Positions 44,027 to 54,039 of a stretch of DNA of 64,000 nt are shown here, in pieces. The notes below the pieces were generated by a model. The model ran no database searches. It was given only the letters and a program-made list of their open reading frames with translations, and was not told the DNA's origin. The stretch's first letter is position 1. Each line of letters opens with the position of its first letter. The DNA comes from Zestomonas insulae. GTDB lineage: Bacteria; Pseudomonadota; Gammaproteobacteria; Pseudomonadales; Pseudomonadaceae. Both the position numbers and the translations under genes were made by a program. Location of the stretch: positions 248,001 through 312,000 of the forward strand of contig NZ_JAFEUP010000002.1 of assembly GCF_016901015.1 (NCBI RefSeq). Reading direction: 5' to 3'.

Positions 44027-45100
44027 ATGTGTTCATTCAACAAGCGTCTGCTGTTGGCGGCGGGCCTGTGCCTGGCGTTTGCGCAGGGCGCCGTCCAGGC
44101 GGCCGGCTACGTCGACGTGCTGGACCTGCCGGCCAAGCCGAGTGCGCTGGCGCAGCGCAGCCCGTTGCTCGACCTGGCACGTGCCGGGCAGCGCCTGGTT
44201 GCCGTGGGCCAGCGTGGCCACATTCTCTATTCCGATGGCGGCGGCCAAGCCTGGCAGCAGGCCGTCGTGCCGGTCAGCTCCGATCTGACCGCCGTACATT
44301 TCCCCTCGGCTCAGCAGGGCTGGGCAGTGGGTAACGATGGCGTGGTGCTGCACAGCAGCGACGCCGGGGCAACCTGGACCAAGCAGCTCGATGGCCGGCA
44401 GATCGGCGCGCTGGTGCTCAAGCACTACAGCGACCTGGCCGCTGCCGAACCGGGCAAAGAACAATGGGCGGCGCTGGCCGCCGAAGGCCAGCGACTGGTC
44501 GAGGAGGGCGCCGACAAGCCGCTGCTCGACGTGTGGTTTGCCAACGAACAGGTCGGCTACGTGATCGGCGTGTTCAACCTGATCCTGCGCACCACCGATG
44601 GCGGGCAGAGCTGGACGCCGTTCCAGGACCGCACCGACAACCCGCAGAACTTCCACCTGAACGCCATCGCCTCGACCGGCGATGCGCTGTACATCGCCGG
44701 CGAGCAGGGCCTGCTGCTCAAGTGGGATGACATCCTCGAGCGCTTCATTGCCATGCCCACGCCCTACCAGGGCAGCTATTTCGGCGTGATCGGCCAGCCC
44801 GGCGAGGTGATTGTCTTCGGCCTGCGCGGCCACGTGTACCGCAGCACCGACGCCGGCTACACCTGGCAGCAAGTGCCGTCCGGTCTGCAGCTCAGCATCA
44901 CCGCCGGCTTGCTCGGCGCACATGGCGACTACCAGCTGTTCACCCAGGCCGGTCACCTGCTGCAGGCCAGCCAGGCCGACGGTCCGCTGCAACTGGTGCC
45001 GCAACCGGCGCCAGCGCCGGTAGCCGGTGCCGCCCTGGCCGCCGACGGCACGCTGGTGCTGGTCGGCAGCCGTGGCGTGCGCACGCTGCCCGTTGAATAA
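44027..45100 (+). CDS. YCF48-like periplasmic beta-propeller protein
   Basis: A 357-residue exported protein. Signal peptide about 1-25 (MCSFNKRLLLAAGLCLAFAQGAVQA), then repeats of the BNR/Ycf48 kind: GHILYSDGGGQAWQQ, GVVLHSSDAGATWTKQ, LILRTTDGGQSWTPF and GHVYRSTDAGYTWQQV. These form blades of a beta-propeller related to photosystem II assembly factor Ycf48; here it is likely a scaffold or ligand-binding part of the transport set. An AAGAGG site precedes the ATG. It lies 105 bp after DUF1329 and 26 bp before the RND gene. Confidence 0.87.
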   Translation: MCSFNKRLLLAAGLCLAFAQGAVQAAGYVDVLDLPAKPSALAQRSPLLDLARAGQRLVAVGQRGHILYSDGGGQAWQQAVVPVSSDLTAVHFPSAQQGWAVGNDGVVLHSSDAGATWTKQLDGRQIGALVLKHYSDLAAAEPGKEQWAALAAEGQRLVEEGADKPLLDVWFANEQVGYVIGVFNLILRTTDGGQSWTPFQDRTDNPQNFHLNAIASTGDALYIAGEQGLLLKWDDILERFIAMPTPYQGSYFGVIGQPGEVIVFGLRGHVYRSTDAGYTWQQVPSGLQLSITAGLLGAHGDYQLFTQAGHLLQASQADGPLQLVPQPAPAPVAGAALAADGTLVLVGSRGVRTLPVE

Positions 45101-45126
45101 CCAGAAATCAGAGCGAGTACCCTGAC

Positions 45127-47565
45127 ATGGGCAATTTGAAACAAGACACCATGCCGGTGATCCGCGAACTGCTGGACTTCGACCGCCGCTCCGGCAACCG
45201 GTTGGAGCGCCTGGTGTTCAACCATCGCCTGATGTTCATGCTGGTGATGGCGCTGGTCACCGTGATGCTCGGTTACATGGCGGCGACCCGCCTGGAGCTG
45301 CGCCCCAGCTTCGAGAAGATGATTCCGCAGAGCCAGCCGTACATTCAGAATTTCCTGGAGAACCGCAAGTCGCTGCGCGGCCTCGGCAACTCGGTGCGCG
45401 TGGTGGTGGAGAACACCCAGGGCGACATCTTCGACCCCGAGTACCTGGAGGTGCTCAAGCAGGTCAACGACGAGCTGTTCCTCACCCCAGGCGTCGACCG
45501 CGCCTGGATGAAGTCGCTGTGGAGCCCGGCGGTGCGCTGGACCGAAGTCACCGAGGAAGGCTTCCAGGGCGGCCCGGTGATGCCCGACAGCTACCAGGGC
45601 AGCCCGGCGAACATCGAGCAGCTGCGGCAGAACATCGGCCGCGCCGGCATCGTCGGCAGCCTGGTGGCCAGCGATTTCAAATCGACCATGCTAATCGTGC
45701 CGCTGCTCGACCAGGCTTCGGCCGGCGGTCAGCGTCTCGATTACTACAAGTTCGCGCAACTGCTCGAGGAGCAGCTGCGCGACAAGATCGAATTCGCCGG
45801 CGACCGCGCCGCGCGTGAGTCGGGCGAAGAGGGCAGCGGCAAGTACAAGGTGCGGGTGATCGGATTCGCCAAGCTGGTCGGCGACCTGATCGACGGTTTG
45901 ATCCAGGTGATGATGTTCTTCGGCCTGGCGGTGGCCACTTCGCTGGTGATCATCTACCTGTACACCCGCTGCGTGCGCAGCACCCTGCTGGTGGTCGGCT
46001 GCTCGCTGATCGCGGTGGTCTGGCAGCTGGGCATCGTCGCCTGGCTGGGCTACGCCATCGATCCCTATTCGGTGCTGGTACCGTTCCTGATCTTCGCTAT
46101 CGGCGTGTCGCACGCGGCGCAGAAGATGAACGGCATCATGCAGGACATCGCCCGCGGCACCCACAAGCTGATCGCCGCGCGCTACACCTTCCGCCGCCTG
46201 TTCCTCGCCGGGGTTACCGCGCTGCTCGCCGACGCGGTGGGCTTCGCCGTGCTGATGCTGATCGACATCCCGGTGATCCAGGACCTGGCGATCACCGCGA
46301 GCATCGGCGTGGCGGTGCTGATCTTCACCTCGCTGCTGCTGATGCCGGTGGCGCTGTCCTACGTCGGCGTCGGCCGCAAGGCCGCCGAGCGCGCGCTGCG
46401 CATCGACACCCGCGCCGCCGAGCACCGCGGTTTCGGCAAGCTGTGGGACCTGCTCGACCGCTTCACCACCCGCAACTGGGCGATCGGCACGCTGCTGGTG
46501 GCGCTGCTGTTGGGGGTTGGCGGCTTCCTGGTCAGCCTGCAGCTGCAGATCGGCGACCTCGACAGCGGCGCGCCGGAGCTGCGCGCCGACTCGCGCTACA
46601 ACCGTGACAATGCCTACATCACCAGCCACTACGCGCTGTCCAGCGACCTGTTCGCGGTGATGATCAAGACCCCGCCGGAAGGCTGCCTGAACTACCAGAC
46701 CCTGGTGCTCGCCGATCGCCTGGCCTGGGAGCTGCAGCAGCACCCGGGGGTGCAGGCGACCGCCTCGCTGGTCAACGCGGTACGGCAGATCACCGCCGGC
46801 ACCTACGAAGGCAATCCCAAGCTGAACAGCATCCAGCGCAACCAGAACGTGCTGAACTACGCCGCCCAGCAGGCCTCGGTGAACGCTCCGGAACTGTTCA
46901 ACACCGACTGCTCGGTGATGCCGGTGATCGCCTTCCTCAAGGACCACAAGGCGGCGACCCTGGATGAAGTGGTGGCCATCGCCGACAAGTTCGCCAAGGA
47001 AAACAGCACCGAGGATCGCCAGTTCCTGCTCGCCGCCGGTACCGCCGGCATCGAGGCGGCGACCAATATCGTGGTCCGCGAGGCCAATCGCACCATGCTG
47101 CTGTACGTCTACCTGGCGGTGACGGTGTTCTGCCTGATCACCTTCCGCAGCTGGCGGGCGACCGTGGTGGCATTGCTGCCGCTGGTGCTCACCTCGATTC
47201 TCTGCGAGGCGCTGATGGTGGCGATGGGTATCGGCGTGAAGGTCGCGACCCTGCCGGTGATCGCCTTGGGTGTCGGTATTGGCGTCGACTACGCGCTGTA
47301 CCTGCTCAGCGTGCAGCTGCACTACCAACGGCAGGGCATGCCGCTGACCGAGGCGTATCGCAAGGCGGTGGCGTTCACCGGGCGGGTGGTCGGGCTGGTC
47401 GGCATCACGCTGGCGGCCGGGGTGATCTGCTGGGCCTGGTCACCGATCAAGTTCCAGGCCGACATGGGCATCCTGCTGACCTTCATGTTCCTGTGGAACA
47501 TGCTCGGTGCGCTGCTGCTGATTCCGGCGCTGTCGTACTTCCTGCTCAACCCGCGCCGCGCCTGA
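45127..47565 (+). CDS. RND superfamily (MMPL/HpnN-like) transporter
   Basis: Inner-membrane transporter of 812 residues with two repeats of one plus five helices. TM1 is about 36-56; a periplasmic domain of about 200 residues follows; the sterol-sensing-like bundle (VMMFFGLAVATSLVIIYLYTRC) precedes a second periplasmic domain (about 475-650) and a final bundle (VIALGVGIGVDYALYLLSVQLHY). The GVGIGVDYALY segment holds the Asp expected for proton coupling. Single-chain MMPL exporters move lipids or hydrophobic molecules. It is the energy-coupled member of the DUF1302/DUF1329/propeller set; direction of transport is unknown. Confidence 0.9.
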   Translation: MGNLKQDTMPVIRELLDFDRRSGNRLERLVFNHRLMFMLVMALVTVMLGYMAATRLELRPSFEKMIPQSQPYIQNFLENRKSLRGLGNSVRVVVENTQGDIFDPEYLEVLKQVNDELFLTPGVDRAWMKSLWSPAVRWTEVTEEGFQGGPVMPDSYQGSPANIEQLRQNIGRAGIVGSLVASDFKSTMLIVPLLDQASAGGQRLDYYKFAQLLEEQLRDKIEFAGDRAARESGEEGSGKYKVRVIGFAKLVGDLIDGLIQVMMFFGLAVATSLVIIYLYTRCVRSTLLVVGCSLIAVVWQLGIVAWLGYAIDPYSVLVPFLIFAIGVSHAAQKMNGIMQDIARGTHKLIAARYTFRRLFLAGVTALLADAVGFAVLMLIDIPVIQDLAITASIGVAVLIFTSLLLMPVALSYVGVGRKAAERALRIDTRAAEHRGFGKLWDLLDRFTTRNWAIGTLLVALLLGVGGFLVSLQLQIGDLDSGAPELRADSRYNRDNAYITSHYALSSDLFAVMIKTPPEGCLNYQTLVLADRLAWELQQHPGVQATASLVNAVRQITAGTYEGNPKLNSIQRNQNVLNYAAQQASVNAPELFNTDCSVMPVIAFLKDHKAATLDEVVAIADKFAKENSTEDRQFLLAAGTAGIEAATNIVVREANRTMLLYVYLAVTVFCLITFRSWRATVVALLPLVLTSILCEALMVAMGIGVKVATLPVIALGVGIGVDYALYLLSVQLHYQRQGMPLTEAYRKAVAFTGRVVGLVGITLAAGVICWAWSPIKFQADMGILLTFMFLWNMLGALLLIPALSYFLLNPRRA

Positions 47566-47567
47566 GG

Positions 47568-49109
47568 CTAGGCTGGCTGCACATCCTCCGGCCGCGGGGG
47601 ATGTGTGGTGGTCAGGTACTGGCGCAGTCGCGCTTGCTGGCCGGGGCTGAGGAACAGGCCGAGTTTGCTGCGCCGCCAGAGGATGTCCTCGGCCTCCTGG
47701 GCCCACTCGTGGCGGCACAGGTAATCCACTTCGCGGGTGTACAGGCCGCCGCCCAGGTGGTCGCCGAGATCGCTCGGCTGCTGCACGCCTTCAAGTAATT
47801 TCCAGCAGCGGCTGCCATAGCTGTGCGCCCAGCGCCGGGCGAGACCTTGATCGAGCCAGCCGAGGCGCTGGCACAGCGCCTCGGCCAGCCCGGCCGGGTC
47901 GCGCAACTGCTCACCACCCGGTAGCGCGACGTCGGCCGTCCAGTTCGGCCGCAGCGTCGGGAAGTATGGCGCGAGCTGGGCCAGCGCCGCTTCGGCGAGC
48001 TTGCGGTAGGTGGTCAGCTTGCCGCCGAACACCGACAGCAGCGGCGCTTCGCCGGGCTGGCCGTTGAGGTCCAGGGTGTAGTCGCGGGTCATCGCCGACG
48101 GATCGCTGTTCTCGTCGTCGCACAGTGGGCGCACCCCGGCGTAGCTGTGCAGGATGTCCGCGCGCTGCACGCGGTGCTTGAAGTGGGCATTGACCACCTG
48201 CAGCAGGTAGTCGATTTCCTCGTCGCTGATGCGCACCTGAGCCGGGTCGCCGTGGAACTCGCGGTCGGTGGTGCCGATCAGGCTGAAGCGGTCCAGATAG
48301 GGAATCACGAAGACGATGCGGCGGTCCTCGTTCTGCAGGATGTAGGCCTGCTCGCCGTCGTGCAGGCGCGGCACGATGATGTGGCTGCCCTGGATCAGGC
48401 GGATGCCGTAGGGCGAGGGCAGCTTCAGTTCCTCGGCGAACAGCCGGGCGACCCAGGGGCCGGCGGCATTGACCAGCACCCGTGCACGAATCGAATAGAG
48501 GCTGCCGTCGGCGCGCTCCAGATGGATGTGCCAGAGGCCCTTGCGCCGCCGTGCGCTGACGCAGCGGGTGCGGGTGTGCACATGCGCGCCCAGTTCGCGG
48601 GCGGCCATGGCGTTGGCTACCACCAGGCGGGCGTCGTCCACCGCGCAGTCGGAATACTCGAAGCCACGACGGATCTCGCTGTTCAGCGGGCTGCCGATGC
48701 CGAAGCGCAGGCTGCGCGAGGCGGGCAGCTGTTCGCGCTTGCCGAGGTGGTCATAGAGGAACAGCCCGGCGCGGATCATCCACGCTGGGCGCAGGTGCGG
48801 GCGGTGCGGCAGGATGAAGCGCAGCGGTCGTACCAGGTGCGGCGCCTTGGCCAGCAGCACTTCGCGCTCGGCCAGCGATTCGCGCACCAGGCGGAATTCG
48901 TGATGTTCGAGGTAGCGCAAGCCACCGTGGATCAGCTTGCTGCTGGCCGAGGAGGTGTGTTGCGCGAGGTCATTCTTTTCGCAAAGGAACACAGACAACC
49001 CGCGCCCGGCCGCATCGGCGGCAATCCCCACACCGTTGATACCGCCGCCGATCACGGCCAGATCGTAGACTTCGGCGAGCGGTGCGCTGGGCGTTGGCGT
49101 GGCGGACAT
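47568..49109 (-). CDS. glpD: Glycerol-3-phosphate dehydrogenase, aerobic
   Basis: FAD-dependent membrane-associated enzyme, 513 residues, that oxidises sn-glycerol-3-phosphate to dihydroxyacetone phosphate and feeds electrons to ubiquinone. The FAD site is YDLAVIGGGINGVGIAADAAGRG near residue 16, followed by SSKLIHGGLRYLEHHEFRLV and the C-terminal DAO_C domain. The ATG at 49109 gives the usual length; the longer frame upstream reads into the operator. A GlpR operator (49142-49161) lies 32 bp before the start. It converges, with two bases between stops, on the RND gene. Confidence 0.96.
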   Translation of the reverse strand: MSATPTPSAPLAEVYDLAVIGGGINGVGIAADAAGRGLSVFLCEKNDLAQHTSSASSKLIHGGLRYLEHHEFRLVRESLAEREVLLAKAPHLVRPLRFILPHRPHLRPAWMIRAGLFLYDHLGKREQLPASRSLRFGIGSPLNSEIRRGFEYSDCAVDDARLVVANAMAARELGAHVHTRTRCVSARRRKGLWHIHLERADGSLYSIRARVLVNAAGPWVARLFAEELKLPSPYGIRLIQGSHIIVPRLHDGEQAYILQNEDRRIVFVIPYLDRFSLIGTTDREFHGDPAQVRISDEEIDYLLQVVNAHFKHRVQRADILHSYAGVRPLCDDENSDPSAMTRDYTLDLNGQPGEAPLLSVFGGKLTTYRKLAEAALAQLAPYFPTLRPNWTADVALPGGEQLRDPAGLAEALCQRLGWLDQGLARRWAHSYGSRCWKLLEGVQQPSDLGDHLGGGLYTREVDYLCRHEWAQEAEDILWRRSKLGLFLSPGQQARLRQYLTTTHPPRPEDVQPA

Positions 49110-49141
49110 CGCGGACCCCTTGGAGTGAAAGTGAACGTTTA

Positions 49142-49161
49142 TATGTTCGTTTCCGAAAATA
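49142..49161 (-). promoter_or_regulatory. GlpR operator upstream of glpD
   Basis: TATGTTCGTTTCCGAAAATA is close to the enterobacterial GlpR consensus WATKYTCGWTAWCGAAMATW. It lies just upstream of glpD, which the GlpR gene 240 bp away would repress when glycerol-3-phosphate is absent. Confidence 0.75.
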
Positions 49162-49272
49162 GTAGGGGGAAATACGCGCACTGGCCAGCCCTGCGCCTGG
49201 GCAGTGGTCGGGTGATAGCAGCGATAGGGATTCGCGCGGGTTCAGTCGGTGCTCAGGCCGAGCGAGCGATTG

Positions 49273-49346
49273 ATTCCCGCCTACGCGGGAATGACGGAGC
49301 GAGGATGGGTCACCCTTCACCCCGTCGTCCCCGCGCAGGCGGGGAC
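49273..49346. repeat. Pair of GC-rich interspersed palindromes between glpR and glpD
   Basis: ATTCCCGC / GCGGGAAT (49273-49292) and GTCCCCGC / GCGGGGAC (49327-49346) are two related palindromes in opposite base variants, of the common CCCGC-NN-GCGGG dispersed family. Their place between glpR and glpD may form mRNA stem-loops that separate the two messages. Confidence 0.7.
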
Positions 49347-49387
49347 CCAGTGGGCGGGCGCTGCCCTTATCGGCGAGCTGGAAAGCG

Positions 49388-50146
49388 TCAGACCAGATGC
49401 AGCTGAATCTTCTGCTCGGCCAGGCGACGGGCCAGCGCGGAGGGCGGCGCGCTGTCGGTGAACAGCTGGTGAATCAGCTCGACGGCGCCGAGGCGTACCA
49501 CCGCGTTGCGGCCGAACTTGCTGGAGTCGGCGGCCAGCAACACCTGCCGCGCGTTGTGGATGATCGCCTGGGAAACGCGCACTTCCTGGTAGTCGAAGTC
49601 GAGCAGGCTGCCGTCCTCGTCGATGCCGCTGATGCCGATCAGCGCGAAATCCACCTTGAACTGCTGGATGAAATCCACCGCCGCCTGGCCGACTACGCCG
49701 CCGTCGTCGCGCACCGTGCCGCCGGCGATCAACACTTCGAAGTCGGCCTTGGCGCTGAGCTGCGCAGCGACGTGCAGGTTGTTGGTGATCACCTTGAGGC
49801 CGCGGTGGTTGAGCAGCGCGCGGGCGATCGCCTCGGTGGTGGTGCCGATGCTGATGAACAGCGAGGCATGATCGGGAATCTGCGCGGCGACCGCCTCGGC
49901 GATGCGCTGCTTCTCGTCCCGCATCTGCCCGGCGCGCATGGCGTAGGCGGTGTTGTGGATGCTCGAGGCTTCGCTCGCCGCGCCGCCGTGGGTGCGCCGC
50001 AGCAGGCTGCGTTCGGCCAGCAGGTTGATGTCGCGGCGGATGGTCTGCGGGGTGACGGCGAAGGCCTGGGCCAGCTCGTCGATGCTGACGTAGCCGCGTT
50101 CGCGGGCGAGGTCGAGAATGCGCTGCTGACGGGGAGCGAGATCCAT
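49388..50146 (-). CDS. glpR: DeoR family repressor of glycerol-3-phosphate genes
   Basis: DNA-binding repressor, 252 residues. The N-terminal DeoR helix-turn-helix is [25 protein letters not shown] (about 19-43), and the sugar-phosphate-binding domain holds the phosphate loop [17 protein letters not shown] and [14 protein letters not shown]. Glycerol-3-phosphate releases it from DNA. Likely operators are seen before glpD (49142-49161) and between glpR and ybaK (50226-50245), the second suggesting autoregulation. Confidence 0.93.
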   Translation of the reverse strand: MDLAPRQQRILDLARERGYVSIDELAQAFAVTPQTIRRDINLLAERSLLRRTHGGAASEASSIHNTAYAMRAGQMRDEKQRIAEAVAAQIPDHASLFISIGTTTEAIARALLNHRGLKVITNNLHVAAQLSAKADFEVLIAGGTVRDDGGVVGQAAVDFIQQFKVDFALIGISGIDEDGSLLDFDYQEVRVSQAIIHNARQVLLAADSSKFGRNAVVRLGAVELIHQLFTDSAPPSALARRLAEQKIQLHLV

Positions 50147-50225
50147 GCGGGCTTCCTGTTTTTTCGACGATTATAGGCTGTTGCGGCTGGCCAATTACGG
50201 CTAAGGTAAGGCGGCATTGTCATCT

Positions 50226-50245
50226 AATTTTCACTATCGAACATG
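50226..50245. promoter_or_regulatory. Probable GlpR operator between glpR and ybaK
   Basis: AATTTTCACTATCGAACATG matches about 17 of 20 positions of the GlpR consensus. It overlaps the ATG of ybaK (50243) and lies 80 bp upstream of glpR, so it could control both directions. Confidence 0.6.
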
Positions 50246-50713
50246 ACGCCTGCCATCGATCTGCTGAAGAAAGCCAAGGCTGAGCACCGCGTGCACAGCT
50301 ACACCCACGATCCCAAGGCGCCGTCCTACGGCCTGGAAGCGGCGGAAAAGCTCGGTCTGGAGCCGGCGCGGGTATTCAAGACACTGCTCGCGGCGAGCGA
50401 GAAGGGCGAGTTGCTGGTCGCGGTGGTGCCGGTCGCCGGCAGCCTCGACCTCAAGGCGCTGGCCCATGCCGCAGGGGTGAAGAAGGCCGACATGGCCGAC
50501 CCGCAGGCCGCGCAGCGCGCCACCGGCTATCTGCTTGGCGGCATCAGCCCGCTGGGCCAGAAGAAACGTCTGCGCACCTTCATCGACGACTCGGCCCAGG
50601 CGCAGCCGACCATTTACGTCAGCGCCGGGCGCCGTGGTCTGGAAGTGGAGCTGGCAGCCAGCGTACTGGCGCAGCACACCCAGGCGCAGTTCGCCGCCAT
50701 CGGACGGGACTGA
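50243..50713 (+). CDS. ybaK: Cys-tRNA(Pro) deacylase YbaK
   Basis: Trans-editing enzyme, 156 residues, that hydrolyses mischarged Cys-tRNA(Pro) in the cytoplasm. Typical YbaK segments: VHSYTHDPKAPSYGLEAAEKLGLEPARVFKTLLA, LKALAHAAGVKKADMADPQAAQRATGYLLGGISPLGQKKRL with the catalytic Lys near residue 46, and the GGISPLG loop. It lies between divergent glpR and glpK. The possible GlpR operator covers its start codon, which is odd for a translation quality-control gene. Confidence 0.93.
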   Translation: MTPAIDLLKKAKAEHRVHSYTHDPKAPSYGLEAAEKLGLEPARVFKTLLAASEKGELLVAVVPVAGSLDLKALAHAAGVKKADMADPQAAQRATGYLLGGISPLGQKKRLRTFIDDSAQAQPTIYVSAGRRGLEVELAASVLAQHTQAQFAAIGRD

Positions 50714-50761
50714 TCGATTGGTCCGCCATGCTTAAGCCACGGACCACCCACGTCGCCTTTT

Positions 50762-50785
50762 CTCCTTGCCCGGCCGGGCAAGGAG
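50762..50785. promoter_or_regulatory. 24-bp perfect palindrome before glpK
   Basis: CTCCTTGCCCGG and its complement meet with no spacer in the 94-bp ybaK-glpK gap. It could be a hairpin ending the ybaK message, an operator, or a leader structure 22 bp from the glpK start. No T-tract follows. Confidence 0.5.
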
Positions 50786-50807
50786 CCACAACCACAAGGA
50801 CCAGTGC

Positions 50808-52295
<1,488 letters not shown>

Positions 52296-52325
52296 AAGAC
52301 GAGTTCGACGAAGAGGTCACGCAGG

Positions 52326-53102
52326 ATGCGCAAGTTTCGGAACGGATGGGCAGCGCTGCTGCTGATGGCCGCGAGCGGAGCGCCGGCCTGGGGCGAGACC
52401 TTGATCATTACCGGCGACGTCTGGTGTCCGATCAACTGCGCGGCGAAGGCCTCCAAACCGGGCATCTTCGTCGAGCTGGCGCAGCAGATCTTCGGCGAAG
52501 AGGGGATTCGCGTTGAGTACCAGACGGTCAACTGGGCGCGGGCGATTCTCGATGTGCGCCAGGGCCGCGCCAATGCGTTGATCGGTGCCGGCCGCGACGA
52601 CGCCCCGGACTTCCTGTTCAGCGCCACCGCGCCAGCCATCTCGCGCATGTGCTTCTACACCCAGCCGGGCACGGACTGGCGCTACGACGGCCTGGCATCG
52701 CTGGCGACGATCAGCCTGGCGGTGATCAACGGCTACAGCTACGGCGAAGAACTGAACGGCTACATCCACGCCTACGAGCACGACAACACACGGGTGCAGA
52801 CGGCCGCGGGCGACCAGGCGCTGGGCATCAACGTCGAAAAGGTGCTGCGCGGCCGTGCCAATGCGACCCTGGAGAACACCTGGGTGATGGCCCGCTACCT
52901 GTCGCGGCGGGCGCCACCTGCAGTGCTGCGCCGCGCCGGCTGCCGCACGCCAGACGTGCCGATCTACCTGGCCTTTGCGCCCAAGCTGGCGAGCAGCCAG
53001 CGCTACATGGCGTTATTCGAGGCGGGCGTGCAGCGCTACCGCGAGAACGGTCGCCTGCGGGTGCTGCTGGCCAGCTACGGGCTGCGCGACGGCGAACTGT
53101 AG
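52326..53102 (+). CDS. Periplasmic solute-binding protein (SBP family 3)
   Basis: A 258-residue exported protein. Signal peptide about 1-21 (MRKFRNGWAALLLMAASGAPAWG). The mature chain has the family 3 layout: GDVWCPINCAAKASKPGIFVELAQQIF, INWARAILDVRQGRANALIGAGRDDAP and IYLAFAPKLASSQRYMALFEAGVQRYRENGRL. Four or more cysteines near the start (CPINC) are unusual. There is no permease or ATPase next to it; such stand-alone proteins in Pseudomonas may feed a remote ABC transporter or a sensor. Ligand unknown. Confidence 0.85.
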   Translation: MRKFRNGWAALLLMAASGAPAWGETLIITGDVWCPINCAAKASKPGIFVELAQQIFGEEGIRVEYQTVNWARAILDVRQGRANALIGAGRDDAPDFLFSATAPAISRMCFYTQPGTDWRYDGLASLATISLAVINGYSYGEELNGYIHAYEHDNTRVQTAAGDQALGINVEKVLRGRANATLENTWVMARYLSRRAPPAVLRRAGCRTPDVPIYLAFAPKLASSQRYMALFEAGVQRYRENGRLRVLLASYGLRDGEL

Positions 53103-53189
53103 CGCCACGAAAGCCCCCTGACTGTGCCGGGTGGCGGCCTGCGCCGGCCGGCATACTGGGCGCACACTTTTTTCCTTCGCGAGGTCGCC

Positions 53190-53975
53190 ATGCAGCTGCA
53201 TTTCCACCAGATCGATGCGTTCACCCAGCGGCCGTTCAGCGGCAATCCGGCGATGGTCTATCGCCTCGACGCCTGGCTGGACGAGGCGCAGATGCAGCGC
53301 ATCGCCGCGGAACACAACCTGGCGGAAACCGCCTTCGTGGTGAAGGAGGGTGCGCGCTGGCACATCCGCTGGTTCACCCCGACCAGCGAAGTACCGCTGT
53401 GTGGCCACGCCACGCTGGCCAGCGCCTATGTACTGTTCGAGCACTATCAGGAGCCGGGCGAGCGACTCGAGTTCGTCTGCCAATCCGGTGCGCTCAGCGT
53501 CAGCCGCGAGGGCGGGCGCCTGGTGCTGGATTTCCCCTGCTTGCCGCCGCAGCCGATCGAAGCCAGTGCGGCGATCCTGCAGGCGGTTGGCGAGGCGCCG
53601 CAGGCGGTGCTGGACACTGGCAAGGAACTGATGGTGGTGCTTGCCGACGAGCAGCGCGTGCGCGCCTGTCGACCCGACCTGAAGCAGGTCGCGGCACTGC
53701 CCTGGCTGGGCATGATCGTCACGGCGCCCGGCGAGCAGCATGACTTCGTCTCGCGCTACTTCGCCCCGGGCATCGGCATCGACGAGGACCCGGTGACCGG
53801 CTCGACGCACTGCAGCCTGATCCCCTACTGGGCGGCGCGGCTCGACAAGCAGCGCCTCGACGGCTTTCAGTGCTCGGCGCGTGGTGGCGAGCTGTATTGC
53901 AGCCTGGAGGGTGATCGGGTGAAGATCGCCGGACATGCCGTGCGCATCGCGAGCGGCACACTCTGGCTTGACTGA
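53190..53975 (+). CDS. PhzF family isomerase/epimerase
   Basis: A 261-residue two-domain diaminopimelate-epimerase-like protein. The PhzF start MQLHFHQIDAFTQRPFSGNPAMV is present. The catalytic Glu is in HNLAETAFV (about residue 45), and the second-half conserved GIDEDPVTGSTHC is intact. PhzF itself isomerises a phenazine precursor, but most homologues outside phz operons have unknown substrates. No other phenazine gene is near. The ATG is preceded by GAGG. Confidence 0.9.
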   Translation: MQLHFHQIDAFTQRPFSGNPAMVYRLDAWLDEAQMQRIAAEHNLAETAFVVKEGARWHIRWFTPTSEVPLCGHATLASAYVLFEHYQEPGERLEFVCQSGALSVSREGGRLVLDFPCLPPQPIEASAAILQAVGEAPQAVLDTGKELMVVLADEQRVRACRPDLKQVAALPWLGMIVTAPGEQHDFVSRYFAPGIGIDEDPVTGSTHCSLIPYWAARLDKQRLDGFQCSARGGELYCSLEGDRVKIAGHAVRIASGTLWLD

Positions 53976-54039
53976 CCCCGGACGGGAGCGACAGCGCGGC
54001 TGTCTATACTGCCGGCAGTTTGATTGAAAAGGATTGTCG

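Noticed and set aside
53190..53975. PhzF as part of a phenazine cluster
   Set aside because: No other phz gene is near; isolated PhzF homologues are widespread with unknown roles.
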